A DNA stretch of 64,000 nt from [Streptosporangium] indianense (GCF_021474405.1 NZ_JAKEIO010000017.1:19917-83916); one strand, 5' to 3'; shown: positions 1 through 8,225, counted from the first letter of the stretch. Numbers and translations are program-made. Notes: generated by a model not told the origin, from the letters alone.

Positions 1-2
1 TT

Positions 3-38
3 CCGGTGTTCGTCCTGGAACCGGCCGACGCCGGCTGA
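3..38 (+). CDS. 3' end of an unidentified gene (partial)
   Basis: The first bases read in frame 3 as a short C-terminal tail (PVFVLEPADAG) ended by TGA, directly followed by a strong hairpin. This is what the end of a plus-strand gene looks like. Eleven residues are too few to name a family. It could also be chance open sequence, since GC-rich DNA has few stops. Confidence 0.4.
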   Translation, partial: PVFVLEPADAG

Positions 39-43
39 CAGCG

Positions 44-72
44 GGCCGGCCGCCCCGTGCGGGCAGCCGGCC
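44..72 (+). terminator. Hairpin after the partial first gene
   Basis: GGCCGGC (44-50) pairs with GCCGGCC (66-72). After a C/A mismatch, GCCC (52-55) pairs with GGGC (61-64) around a 5-nt loop. It starts six bases after the TGA at 36-38. It is followed by an A-run rather than a T-run, so it would be a non-canonical, U-less actinobacterial terminator. Confidence 0.5.
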
Positions 73-125
73 AAAAAATCTTCCGCCCCGCATGTGTGAA
101 CCGGCCGCGACGGGGCACGCGAGGT

Positions 126-1085
126 TCAGGCCCCGCCGCGCTCCCCCGTCGCGGCGGGGCTTTCCACTGCCTCGCCGGCGGGCCGATCGGTCACGTCGAG
201 GAAGATCTCGTCGGCCTCGGGCACCATGCTGGCTATGGAGCGCTTGATGCGGACGGCGACCTCCTCCACGCGCTCGCTGTCCAGTCCGGGCACCAGGTCG
301 ACGCGGGCGGCCACCAGAGCCGTGTCCAGTCCGGTCTTCATCGTGAACAGCGCTTCCACAGTGTCGATCTCGGGCTGAGCCCGCAGCAGCGCGCAGATCC
401 GCCCGCTGGCCTCGGGGTCGGCCGCCTCGCCGATCAGCTGGTCGCGGGCGTCGCGGCCGAGCCGGAAAGCCACGTAGACGAGCAGCGCGCCGATCGCGAG
501 TGAGGCCGAGGCCTCCCACACCGCCTGGCCGGTGACCATGTGCAGCGCCATGCCGACGATGGCCAGGGTGACGCCGAGCACGGCGGTGCCGTCCTCGGCG
601 ACGACCGTCCGCAGCGCCGGATCGCGCAGCCCGGAGCCCATGCCACCCTGCCGTCGCACCTGGTAGAGCGCCCGCAGCAGCGAGCCGCCCTCCGCGAGGA
701 GGGCGACGCCGAGCACGATCAGGCCGGCCACATAGCCGCTGAGCTTCTCCTCCGTCTGGCTCGTCAGGGCCTCGAAGCCCTGGAAGAAGGAGAAGCAGCC
801 GCCCATCACGAAGATCCCGACGGCCGCGAGGAGCGACCAGAAGAACCGCTCCTTGCCGTAACCGAACGGATGACGCCGGTCGGCGGGGCGGCGGCTGCGG
901 CGCAGTGCCGCGAGCAGGAACACCTCGTTGAGGCTGTCGGCCACCGAGTGGGCCGCCTCGGACAGCAGGGCCGGTGAACCGGCCGCGAGGCCGCCGATGG
1001 CCTTGGCGACCGCGATCACCAGATTGGCCGCGAGCGCCACCAGCACGGTGACGCGTGTCTTGTGATCACTTCCTTCATCAGTCAC
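126..1085 (-). CDS. Cation diffusion facilitator (CDF) family metal transporter
   Basis: This is a 319-aa inner-membrane protein of the CDF family, whose members exchange divalent cations such as zinc, iron or manganese for protons. The N-terminal half has the family's helices. SEAAHSVADSLNE carries the H/D metal-site pattern of TM2, and the HPFGYGKERFFWS loop is diagnostic. TM3-TM6 follow to about residue 210, then a cytoplasmic domain of about 85 residues with alternating acidic and hydrophobic segments. An upstream ATG at 1163 would add 26 Arg/Pro-rich residues. I prefer the GTG at 1085 because homologous N-termini begin close to the first helix, although no clean RBS precedes it. The substrate cannot be read from the sequence. 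The gene is monocistronic and divergent from the reductase gene at 1187. Confidence 0.85.
   Translation of the reverse strand: MTDEGSDHKTRVTVLVALAANLVIAVAKAIGGLAAGSPALLSEAAHSVADSLNEVFLLAALRRSRRPADRRHPFGYGKERFFWSLLAAVGIFVMGGCFSFFQGFEALTSQTEEKLSGYVAGLIVLGVALLAEGGSLLRALYQVRRQGGMGSGLRDPALRTVVAEDGTAVLGVTLAIVGMALHMVTGQAVWEASASLAIGALLVYVAFRLGRDARDQLIGEAADPEASGRICALLRAQPEIDTVEALFTMKTGLDTALVAARVDLVPGLDSERVEEVAVRIKRSIASMVPEADEIFLDVTDRPAGEAVESPAATGERGGA
131..159. terminator. Perfect 10-bp stem at the 3' end of the CDF gene
   Basis: CCCCGCCGCG (131-140) and CGCGGCGGGG (150-159) form a perfect stem with a 9-nt loop. It lies inside the last codons of the CDF gene, whose stop is at 126-128. It could terminate transcription from either side between these convergent genes. 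Confidence 0.45.
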
Positions 1086-1186
1086 CTCCGCCGATTGCCC
1101 CGGTCGGGGGTACTCACACCGTGGGCTTGACGGAAAACGGGGAACGCGTTCACCAGGGCCCACGTACGGCAGAGGAGGTCACCCCC

Positions 1187-2209
1187 ATGAGCCGCGACGA
1201 CGGCGACGGCAACACCGACTACGGAAGGAGGGCGTTCAAACGGTCCAAGGCGCATTTCTCGGACCGGATCACCGCGGACGGCCGGGACGGCTGGCCGGTG
1301 GAGGCCGGCCGCTACCGTCTGGTCGTGAGCCGCGCCTGCCCCTGGGCGAGCCGGTCGTTGGTCTCCCGGCGGCTGCTCGGTCTGGAGGACGCCCTGTCCC
1401 TGGCCGTCGCCGACCCGATCCAGGACGACCGCAGTTGGCGCTTCACGCTGGACGAGGACGGCCGTGACCCGGTCCTCGGCATCCGCTATCTCAGCGAGGC
1501 CTACGACCGCCGGGAGCGCGACTACCCCGGCGGGGTCAGCGTGCCGGCGATCGTGGACGTGCCCAGCGGGCGACTGGTGACCAACGACTACCAGCAACTC
1601 ACCCTCGACCTCGCGACCGAGTGGACGGCCCTGCACCGGGAGGGCGCGCCCGACCTGTACCCGGACAAGCTGCGCGACGAAATCGACGAGGTGATGGCGG
1701 ACGTCTACCAGGACGTCAACAACGGCGTCTACCGGGCCGGTTTCGCCACCGGGCAGGAGGAGTACGAGGCCGCCTGCGCCGGGGTCTTCCGACGGCTGGA
1801 GCTGCTCGCCGGGCGGCTGGAGCAGCAGCGGTACCTGGTGGGCGACACGATCACCGAGGCGGACATCCGGCTGTTCACCACCCTGGTCCGCTTCGACGCT
1901 GTGTACCACGGCCACTTCAAGTGCAACCGCTGGAAGCTGACGGAGAACCAGGTGCTGTGGGCGTACGTCCGCGACCTGTACCAGACGCCGGGGTTCGGCG
2001 ACACCGTCGACTTCGACCACATCAAACGCCACTACTACCAGGTGCACACGGGCATCAACCCGACCCGCATCGTGCCGCTCGGCCCGGACCTGTCCGGCTG
2101 GCTCACCCCGCACCACCGTGAGGAGCTGGGTGGCAGGCCGTTCGGTGACGGCACACCGCCCGGGCCGGTCCGCGCCGAGGAGCGGATCCCGGCGGCGCAC
2201 ACCCCCTGA
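1187..2209 (+). CDS. Glutathione S-transferase family protein, glutathionyl-hydroquinone reductase type
   Basis: This 340-aa cytosolic protein resembles the YqjG/PcpF/ECM4 branch of the GST superfamily, which removes a thiol from conjugated hydroquinones through an active-site cysteine. The catalytic CPWA motif is visible (SRACPWASRSL, about residues 45-55) in the thioredoxin-like N-terminal domain. The all-alpha C-terminal domain contains the family-typical segments DVNNGVYRAGFA and ADIRLFTTLVRFD. Length fits the family (about 320-350 aa). The ATG at 1187 is preceded by GAGGAGGT at good spacing, so I chose it over a more upstream in-frame start. Actinobacteria use mycothiol rather than glutathione, so the true thiol partner is probably mycothiol (inference). 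The gene is single and divergent from the CDF gene. Confidence 0.88.
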   Translation: MSRDDGDGNTDYGRRAFKRSKAHFSDRITADGRDGWPVEAGRYRLVVSRACPWASRSLVSRRLLGLEDALSLAVADPIQDDRSWRFTLDEDGRDPVLGIRYLSEAYDRRERDYPGGVSVPAIVDVPSGRLVTNDYQQLTLDLATEWTALHREGAPDLYPDKLRDEIDEVMADVYQDVNNGVYRAGFATGQEEYEAACAGVFRRLELLAGRLEQQRYLVGDTITEADIRLFTTLVRFDAVYHGHFKCNRWKLTENQVLWAYVRDLYQTPGFGDTVDFDHIKRHYYQVHTGINPTRIVPLGPDLSGWLTPHHREELGGRPFGDGTPPGPVRAEERIPAAHTP

Positions 2210-2244
2210 CCACACTCACCCCCCTTAGCGATCTAGGAGCTCCC

Positions 2245-2541
2245 GTGGCCAAGAAGAAGAAGATGTCCCTCGCGTACCAGCCCTTCGGATTCGTCCTCGG
2301 CTGGTCGGGCGGCTGGCTGGCCGGGCTGGCCTTCCGCAAGACGTGGATGGCGATCCGGCACGAGGAGGACGCGCCGGACGCACTGGACAAGGACCGTGGC
2401 TGGGGCGAAGTCCTGCTGGCGGCCGCGATCCAGGGCGCGATCTTCGCGGTGGTGCGCAGCGCCGTGGACCGTGCGGGCGCAAAGGCCATCGAGCGTTCGA
2501 CCGGCACGTGGCCGGTCGGCGAGAAGGGCGGCCGGGACTGA
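2245..2541 (+). CDS. DUF4235 small membrane protein
   Basis: This 98-aa protein has a lysine-rich start (AKKKKM), a glycine-rich membrane segment (FGFVLGWSGGWLAGLAF) and a second hydrophobic segment (EVLLAAAIQGAIFAVVRSAVDR), matching the actinobacterial DUF4235 family of unknown function. The GTG start at 2245 follows TAGGAG with short spacing. It lies 35 nt after the reductase gene on the same strand and could be co-transcribed. A strong terminator follows the stop. Confidence 0.8.
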   Translation: MAKKKKMSLAYQPFGFVLGWSGGWLAGLAFRKTWMAIRHEEDAPDALDKDRGWGEVLLAAAIQGAIFAVVRSAVDRAGAKAIERSTGTWPVGEKGGRD

Positions 2542-2550
2542 CACGGCCAT

Positions 2551-2584
2551 CCGGCCCCGCCCGGCGGTCGCCGGGCGGGGCCGG
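2551..2584 (+). terminator. Rho-independent terminator after the DUF4235 gene
   Basis: A perfect 15-bp stem pairs CCGGCCCCGCCCGGC (2551-2565) with its complement (2570-2584) around a GGTC tetraloop. It is followed by CCTCGTTTT. This closes the reductase-DUF4235 unit and insulates the repeat array that follows. Confidence 0.85.
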
Positions 2585-2637
2585 CCTCGTTTTCACGCAC
2601 CTGCCCGGGGCGGGGCGGGCACCGCGGGCCGCCGTAG

Positions 2638-3278
2638 CCCTGCCGGGCCGTCATACGTTCCGGCCCGGACGGGCAGTGCGGGCCTCCGGAACCCTGCCGG
2701 GGCGTCACACGCACGCCCCGCGCAGGCGCCTCGGGCTGCCGCAGCCCTGCCGGGCCGTCATACGTTCCGGCCCGGACGGGCAGTGCGGGCCTCCGGAACC
2801 CTGCCGGGGCGTCACGCGCACGCCGTGCAGGCGACGCGGGCCGCCGCAGCCCTGCCGGGCCGTCATGCGTTCCGGGCCCGGGCAGGCACTCCGGGCCTCC
2901 GCCATCCTGCCGGGGCGTCACACGCACGCCCCGTGCAGGCGACTCGGGCTGCCGCAGCCCTGCCGGGCCGTCATACGTTCCGGCCCGGACGGGCAGTGCG
3001 GGCCTCCGGAACCCTGCCGGGGCGTCACGCGCACGCCGTGCAGGCGACGCGGGCCGCCGCAGCCCTGCCGGGCCGTCATGCGTTCCGGGCCCGGGCAGGC
3101 ACTCCGGGCCTCCGGAATCCTGCCGGGGCGTCACACGCACGCCCCGTGCAGGCGACTCGGGCTGCCGCAGCCCTGCCGGGCCGTCATACGTTCCGGCCCG
3201 GACGGGCAGTGCGGGCCTCCGGAACCCTGCCGGGGCGTCACGCGCCCTGGCCCGGGCTGGCCGTGCGGGCCCAAGCTG
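2638..3278. repeat. Higher-order tandem repeat array of alternating hairpin units
   Basis: The sequence from 2585 to 3358 has no convincing gene. It contains about 12 tandem units of 51-55 bp, each beginning (C/T)CCTGCCGGG. Unit starts are 2638, 2692, 2745, 2799, 2850, 2905, 2958, 3012, 3063, 3118, 3171 and 3225; the last unit is degenerate. Two unit types alternate. Type A carries GTTCCGG...CCGGAAC inverted arms. Type B carries GGGGCGT-7nt-ACGCCCC arms, weakened to GGCGT/ACGCC in alternate copies. Four units make a 213-bp super-repeat: 2745-2957 and 2958-3170 are nearly identical. All frames are open through it only because the DNA is GC-rich and stop-poor. A minus-strand frame would encode an 18-residue Gly/Arg/Pro repeat, but unit lengths of 51-55 do not keep one frame reliably, so I treat it as non-coding. 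Confidence 0.92.
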
Positions 3279-3358
3279 CTCTGTCGGGCTGCCTCGTCCC
3301 TGGTGGTGTCAGCGGCCTGGACTTCGCCCGACCGGCCTGCTCGTAAGCCTCGCGGTGC

Positions 3359-3751
3359 TCAGCCCTGCTTGGGTGCCGTCGGGGCGGTGCGGCGCAGGGT
3401 GAAGGAGTGGCCTGCCGGGTCGGCGTAACCGCGTTCCTCCAGAGGGCCGGAAGGCTCCTTGGCCTCCAGGGGGCGGCCGCCGAGGCTGATCACGCGGCGC
3501 TCCACCGCGTCGAGGTCGTCCACCACGAACTCCAGATGGGCCTGGAGGGAGTTCTCGGGGCGCGGCCAGCTGGGCGGCGTCGCGTTGACGTCCCGGCGCA
3601 GCGCGATCCGGAAGCCGTCACCGCTCCTGATCTCGATCCGGTTGGCGGTGGCGTCCACCTCCTCCCCCTCCAGCAGCTCCTTGTAGAACACGGCGAGCTT
3701 CTCGGGCTCGGCGCAGTCGAGCACGAGGACCCCCGCTTTCACCAGTGCCAT
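3359..3751 (-). CDS. VOC (glyoxalase/bleomycin-resistance) superfamily protein
   Basis: This 130-aa single-domain VOC protein has two beta-alpha-beta-beta-beta modules. The first is MALVKAGVLVLDCAEPEKLAVFYKEL; the second is LQAHLEFVVDDLDAVERRVISLGG, ending YADPAGHSFTL. The DPAGHSF ending is the usual VOC metal/substrate-side strand. The ATG at 3751 follows GGAGGAGAC. An upstream in-frame ATG at 3847 would add a basic tail without a site. Substrate is unknown; many such Streptomyces proteins are dioxygenase-, lyase- or resistance-like. It is a single gene running toward the repeat array. Confidence 0.85.
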   Translation of the reverse strand: MALVKAGVLVLDCAEPEKLAVFYKELLEGEEVDATANRIEIRSGDGFRIALRRDVNATPPSWPRPENSLQAHLEFVVDDLDAVERRVISLGGRPLEAKEPSGPLEERGYADPAGHSFTLRRTAPTAPKQG

Positions 3752-3828
3752 GTCTCCTCCGCAGGATTGCGGGCGCGGGGCGGTCGTGCCCCGGCCCTCT
3801 CCCTTGCGGATATCCCGGTGCGGCCGAT

Positions 3829-4293
3829 TCAGTCGGTCTTCAACCACCGTCCGTCGCGCATGAGTTCGCGCCCGTCGAGTTCATCGGCCTCCCGCCAGGC
3901 CTGCACCCGCCGCGGCACGATCCGGAAGTAGAGGTACGGCGTGGCTAGCCGGCGGGGGTCGAACCCGGTCTTGGCGGCGAAGAGTTCGGCGTCCTGCTCG
4001 GTCAGTTCGCCGGGCTGGACCGTCTCGACGTCCCCCTCGACCATGACGACGTCACGGGTCGGCCCGATGCCCACCCGGGCCCGGCCGGACGCGGCCAGAT
4101 TCCGTCCGGTGGGGCTCGACGCGGGTGTGGCGAACAGCAGGTACGAGCCGTTCCAGAGGAAGGACAGCGGGACGAGGTACGGCGTGCCGGACGCGCTGTC
4201 GGCCGTGGCGACCCAGGCGTCCACGTCGTGGTCCAGCCGGTGCAGTGTGTCCTTCTTGCGCTGCTCAGCGCTGCGTACGGGTTCGGACGTCAT
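3829..4293 (-). CDS. PPOX-class (pyridoxamine 5'-phosphate oxidase-like split-barrel) protein
   Basis: This 154-aa split beta-barrel protein of the flavin/F420-binding PPOX class has DAWVATADSASGTPYLVPLSF as the first barrel strands. The phrases YLLFATPASSPTGRNL and RARVGIGPTRDVVMVEG follow the usual order of the family. The C-terminal YLYFRIVPRRVQAWREADEL strand is also typical. Members reduce or oxidise small molecules with FMN or F420; the cofactor cannot be told here. The ATG at 4293 has AGGAGG about 10 nt upstream. It lies 77 nt upstream of the VOC gene on the same strand, so the two may form a small operon. Confidence 0.8.
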   Translation of the reverse strand: MTSEPVRSAEQRKKDTLHRLDHDVDAWVATADSASGTPYLVPLSFLWNGSYLLFATPASSPTGRNLAASGRARVGIGPTRDVVMVEGDVETVQPGELTEQDAELFAAKTGFDPRRLATPYLYFRIVPRRVQAWREADELDGRELMRDGRWLKTD

Positions 4294-4602
4294 CGTCGGT
4301 GCGCCTCCTGAGGAGTCGTCGGACAGACCGAGTCCAGTGTGCCGCCCAGCGACCGCAGAGGCCCGGCGGACGCGACACGCCGAGTGAGGGACGAGGGAGT
4401 ATACGCAGCTCAGGAGCCTTGAGCAGTAACGGACATCACGGTCCGGTCCCGCGTAGATCAATTACACGCCGGGCAGATTCGTTCCGCTTCAACTTTCGTG
4501 CCACGAACCCCGGTTCGAGCAGATGGGCGCTCACCCTGACCGCCCACCCGCAGAGGCGGGGTGATTCGTGCTGCCGTGACCACAGCTTGAAGGGAGACCC
4601 GT
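4294..4602. promoter_or_regulatory. Divergent intergenic region, promoters not resolved
   Basis: These 309 bases between the minus-strand PPOX gene and the plus-strand 576-aa gene contain no credible ORF. They must hold both promoters, but I see no clear -35/-10 pair or strong palindrome. The base composition is noticeably less GC-rich around 4440-4600 than in the neighbouring genes. Confidence 0.4.
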
Positions 4603-6333
4603 GTGAAATCTCGAGTCGTAGGCGGTGGTCCGGAGATTTCCACCGACACCTTCCTCCCGGCCCGTCCGAGCACCCAGCACCCGTCCGCGGAGGCAGGGAA
4701 CGCCCTGGCCCGCCTCTTCGCGGACCACACAAAGCCGTGCACGGACGAATACCGAGCTTCCCAGAACGCCGCTCAGCAACGGCTGGACACACTCCGGTCC
4801 CCTCACTCCAGAACCACGTTGCATGTCGAGGGAGCCCTCAGTCCGGCGCCGCGCGCATTCCTCCCGCCCGACGAGGAGGGCTCCGCCAGGTTGCAGCGGC
4901 TCGACGCCGGCCTGCGCGTGATCGAAGCAGCTTTTCCCCAGGTCAGCACCGATATCGAGCTCTGCCGACTGACCTGCGCGATGCTGGAAGGGGCATGGAG
5001 GAGCCGAGCACTGGCTCCGCCGCGCGAGGAGGAGCGGACTGCCGTGTGCGACTGCTCGCTGTGCCGTCGGCGGCCCACGCCCCCCGACCGTACGCCGGCT
5101 GACTACGGTTGGCGGCAGAGCGCCGGTCGTCCCCTCACCGTCAAGACCTGGCCCTACCAGCGGGAACTCGACAGCGTCCTGACCGGTGGATGGGTCTTGG
5201 CCCGGGTGTTGAACGACTTGGAACAAGACCTCGGCTACCGCCACCGCTTCGAGGACGACATCCTGCTCTTCCACGAGTACAAACGCGTGATCGACACCAT
5301 AGACACCACGCACCTCACCCAGCTCATCGAAGGCCGCCTGGCCGAGAACTTCAGCACCAACACCGCACGGGCCCTGGTCTGCGGTCTCTACGCAGCCCAC
5401 AAGCGGTCCGCGGACGAGTACTGGCTCCAGCAGCACCACGCGGGCGGCGTCGTACTCCCCCAGACCAACCCGCTCACCCAGAGCGCCTACTCCGTCCTGC
5501 AGATGATGGACTGCCTGTTCTGGCACGTCTCGCCCGACACAGAGCTCTGGCAGGAGGAACACCTCGCCTCCCTGTTGCTGTGCCGCGTCGTCGACGACAT
5601 GGTCGACGTACGAGCCGACGCCCTCACCGGCGAGATCAGCAACTTCTGGCTCGCCGACATGCCCTCCCACACCAAGGTCCTCTACGCTGCCGCCGCCATC
5701 GCCCTCATCAAGTACGGCTGCATGCCCGAGGCGCATTCCCCGATGTGGAACACCTGGCTGATGCCCAGCACCATCGTCTGGCTGGGGCTCACCGGCCGCC
5801 ACGCCCTGTGGTTCGACGGCATCACCCAGGGCCTCCCCCCGGCCGAGGGGTGCCCGTTGTGCGACCTCCAGCCCGACCCGTGCACCGGCATCCTCACTCA
5901 CGGCACCACCCTCACCATCGCCCCGCGGCCCACCGCACCGTCTCTGGGCATCCACGCCGCCGAGCTGTCCGCCCGCTGCCGGGAGCAGTACCCCGAGACA
6001 TGGCCCCTCTTCGACGCCGAGCTGCATGCCTTCGAAGCACTGCACGGTCCCTGGCACGGCAGCATCGACAGCAGCTGGGAGGTTCTGCGCCGCACGTACA
6101 TCGCCGCCGTGGAGGCGGCCGGCTCCACGGCGTCCACGGCCCGCGCTCGTGAGATCCAACAGGACTCCGGCGCAGTCGGAGCCGAGTTCTTCCACACCCT
6201 GCAAGACCCCGGGACCGGGAGGGAGGACATCGCACTGCTCGCCTATATGTTCGGCTGCGCCCACCCGCATTTCCTCTGGAGCGCCACGGGATACCGGCCC
6301 TCTGACCTATCAGGCGACTGGCTCGACGGATGA
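4603..6333 (+). CDS. Large protein with weak isoprenoid-synthase-like motifs, convergent with the conservon
   Basis: This is a 576-aa, mostly alpha-helical soluble protein; I do not recognise its exact family. Residues 326-345 read LCRVVDDMVDVRADALTGEI. That gives DDxxD (331-335) and also the DxxxDxxxG spacing of the second Asp-rich motif of squalene/phytoene synthases. An earlier acidic helix holds NDLEQD (204-209) and EDD (217-219). There are two cysteine clusters, CDCSLC (about 148-153) and CPLCDLQPDPC (about 415-425), which could bind metal. There is no signal peptide or clear membrane helix. The GTG start follows GAAGGGAG. The gene converges on a conservon whose last gene encodes a P450, and the two are separated only by a terminator. 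A terpenoid cyclase or prenyl-chain enzyme is possible, but the order of motifs is not canonical. The protein may be non-catalytic. Confidence 0.5.
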   Translation: MKSRVVGGGPEISTDTFLPARPSTQHPSAEAGNALARLFADHTKPCTDEYRASQNAAQQRLDTLRSPHSRTTLHVEGALSPAPRAFLPPDEEGSARLQRLDAGLRVIEAAFPQVSTDIELCRLTCAMLEGAWRSRALAPPREEERTAVCDCSLCRRRPTPPDRTPADYGWRQSAGRPLTVKTWPYQRELDSVLTGGWVLARVLNDLEQDLGYRHRFEDDILLFHEYKRVIDTIDTTHLTQLIEGRLAENFSTNTARALVCGLYAAHKRSADEYWLQQHHAGGVVLPQTNPLTQSAYSVLQMMDCLFWHVSPDTELWQEEHLASLLLCRVVDDMVDVRADALTGEISNFWLADMPSHTKVLYAAAAIALIKYGCMPEAHSPMWNTWLMPSTIVWLGLTGRHALWFDGITQGLPPAEGCPLCDLQPDPCTGILTHGTTLTIAPRPTAPSLGIHAAELSARCREQYPETWPLFDAELHAFEALHGPWHGSIDSSWEVLRRTYIAAVEAAGSTASTARAREIQQDSGAVGAEFFHTLQDPGTGREDIALLAYMFGCAHPHFLWSATGYRPSDLSGDWLDG

Positions 6334-6335
6334 CG

Positions 6336-6371
6336 CCGCTGCCCGGCCGGGCAGAGCCGGCCGGGCAGCGG
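6336..6371. terminator. Bidirectional terminator between convergent genes
   Basis: CCGCTGCCCGGCCGG (6336-6350) and CCGGCCGGGCAGCGG (6357-6371) form a perfect 15-bp stem with a 6-nt loop. It sits exactly between the stop of the 576-aa gene and the stop of the P450 gene, and can serve both strands. Confidence 0.85.
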
Positions 6372-6381
6372 TGTTCCGCGC

Positions 6382-7626
6382 CTATACGTCGAACTCGACC
6401 GGCAGGCTGTCCAGCAGGGACATCCATGTGGACGCGGTCGAGGTGAGCTCCCCCGACGGCACGGCCAGGCGCAGGCCCGGCAGACGGTGCAGCAGGACGT
6501 TCACCGCGATCTCGATGACGGCCATCCCGATGTTCTGCCCCGGGCACTCGTGCGGGCCCGCGCCGAACGCCAGGTGCGCCTGGTTGCCGTGCACCGAGAC
6601 ACCCAGTTCCGGCCGGATCTCGGGGTCGAGGTTGCCCGGGGCGAGACCGATGACGAGCAGGTCGCCCTCCTCGATGCGGTGCCCGCCCAGTTCCACGTCG
6701 CCGGCGGCGAAGCGTCCCGGCAGGACGGCCAGCGGCGGCGAGTTCCACATCGCCTCCTCCACCACCGCCGAGATGTTCAGCTGACCGCTGATCAGCCCGG
6801 AGAGCCGGGAGGCGTCGGTCAGGATCAGCTCCAGCACCCGGGCCAGCAGGTTGGTCGTCACATGCGCGGCGATCAGCACCGCGCGCAGGTGGGAGACGAC
6901 CTCGTCGTGGTCGAGCGCCGCGTGATGCTCCAGCAATCCGGTGGCGAGGTCGGAGCCGGGTTCGGACCGCCTGCGCTCGGCGAGTTCACCGAGGATCTCT
7001 TTGATCACGCCGTCGTGCAGGACTGCGTCCTCGCCGCCCCTCATCACCTGGGCGCAGGACTCGACCAGGCGGCGCCCCTCGGCCTCGGCGAGCCCCAGAA
7101 CACGCGCGACCACGATCATCGGCAGGCAGTCGGCGTAGTCCGCCACCAGATCGGCGCGGCCGGAGTCCGCGAACGTGTCGATCTGCTGGTTGGCGAAGCG
7201 CATGGCGTGGCGACGGACACCGCGGCCGGCAGCGGACTGCAGCGCGTCGTTGACGGCGCGGCGCAGTCGGCGGTGAGCCTCGCCGTCCTGGGACACGCAG
7301 TCGGGACGCCAGGCCAGCATCGGAACGAGCGCAGAGTCGTCCGCGACCCGACCCTCCCGCAGGTCACGCCATGTCCGCGCGTCCCGGTGGAACTGGAGGG
7401 GATTCTCGAGCACTCGCCGGCTGTCCCGGTAGCCCAGTACCAGCCAGGCGGGGATGTCGCCCTCCAGCAGCACCGGTGCGACCGAGCCGTGTTCCTTGCG
7501 GAGCCGCTCGTAGATGCCCCCGGGGTCGGTCGCGGCCTCCGGCCCGTACAACCGGGTGAGGTCGCTGCCGTGGTGGGCCACGGGGCAGCCGCGGCCCTGG
7601 AGGGAGTGTTCGGTCTGGTCGTTCAT
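6382..7626 (-). CDS. cvnE: Conservon cytochrome P450 (CvnE), CYP157-like without the EXXR motif
   Basis: This is a 414-aa bacterial class I P450. The heme-thiolate loop FGAGPHECPGQNIG contains Cys361. The I-helix AVLIAAHVTTN keeps the Thr pair. The K-helix reads EEAMW (290-294), so the nearly invariant Glu-x-x-Arg is Glu-x-x-Trp. Loss of this Arg is the known hallmark of the CYP157 family, which in Streptomyces sits in conservons, so this is very likely a CYP157-type CvnE. Its start overlaps the stop of the GTPase gene by 4 nt (ATGA), indicating translational coupling. The substrate is unknown, and the redox partner is not in the window. It is the last gene of a five-gene operon. Confidence 0.9.
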   Translation of the reverse strand: MNDQTEHSLQGRGCPVAHHGSDLTRLYGPEAATDPGGIYERLRKEHGSVAPVLLEGDIPAWLVLGYRDSRRVLENPLQFHRDARTWRDLREGRVADDSALVPMLAWRPDCVSQDGEAHRRLRRAVNDALQSAAGRGVRRHAMRFANQQIDTFADSGRADLVADYADCLPMIVVARVLGLAEAEGRRLVESCAQVMRGGEDAVLHDGVIKEILGELAERRRSEPGSDLATGLLEHHAALDHDEVVSHLRAVLIAAHVTTNLLARVLELILTDASRLSGLISGQLNISAVVEEAMWNSPPLAVLPGRFAAGDVELGGHRIEEGDLLVIGLAPGNLDPEIRPELGVSVHGNQAHLAFGAGPHECPGQNIGMAVIEIAVNVLLHRLPGLRLAVPSGELTSTASTWMSLLDSLPVEFDV

Positions 7627-8225
7627 CGGGGCTCCAGGGCCACGGCGGAGCGTTCCTTCAGATGGTGGATCAGGGCGACGAGGACGTCCCGGCTGGAGGA
7701 CCGGTCACGGGCGTCGAAGGCCACGACCGGGGTGTTCTCGGGGATGTCCAGGGCATCCCGGATCTCCTCGACCGGGTAGTTCCGGGAGTCGGGGAAGACG
7801 TTCAGCGCGACGACGAAGGGGACTTCCTGGCGCTCCATCTCCTCGATCGCCCGGAAACTGGACTCCAGACGGCGCGTGTCCACCAGGACGATCGCGCCGA
7901 GGGCCCCCTTGAACAGGCCGTTCCACAGGAACCAGAACCGTTCCTGGCCGGGCGTGCCGAACAGGTACAGCACCAGGCTCTCGTTGATGCCGATCTTGCC
8001 GAAGTCCAGGCTGACGGTGGTCTGCGTCTTGTCGGCGACGCCGATGAGGTGGTCGACGTCGGCGCTGGCCTGGGTGAGGGTCTCCTCGGTGGTGAGCGGC
8101 TTGATGTCGCTGACCGACCGGACCATGGTGGTCTTCCCGGTGCCGAAGCCGCCCGCGATCATCACCTTCACCGAGCGGGTGTCCCCGGCCGAGCCTCCGG
8201 GTTGGTCAAAGCCTTTCAAGTCCAC
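7623..8225 (-). CDS. cvnD: Conservon small GTPase (CvnD)
   Basis: This 200-aa Ras-like ATP/GTP-binding protein has a P-loop (GGFGTGKTT), a switch II region (FGTPGQERFWF) and an ALNVF segment in the position of the base-recognition NKxD motif. This is the usual Streptomyces conservon GTPase, which works with CvnA, CvnB and CvnC in a membrane-associated complex compared with eukaryotic G-protein systems. The GTG at 8225 has GGAGG six bases upstream and overlaps the end of cvnC by 20 nt. I prefer it to longer in-frame extensions that would overlap cvnC completely. Confidence 0.93.
   Translation of the reverse strand: MDLKGFDQPGGSAGDTRSVKVMIAGGFGTGKTTMVRSVSDIKPLTTEETLTQASADVDHLIGVADKTQTTVSLDFGKIGINESLVLYLFGTPGQERFWFLWNGLFKGALGAIVLVDTRRLESSFRAIEEMERQEVPFVVALNVFPDSRNYPVEEIRDALDIPENTPVVAFDARDRSSSRDVLVALIHHLKERSAVALEPR

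Noticed and set aside
2705..2905. Minus-strand frame through the repeat array giving Gly/Arg/Pro-rich repeats (RVTPRQGSGGP, RMTARQGCGGP)
   Set aside because: Unit lengths of 51-55 bp do not keep the frame throughout, all frames lack stops because of GC content, and there is no RBS. Treated as non-coding repeat DNA.
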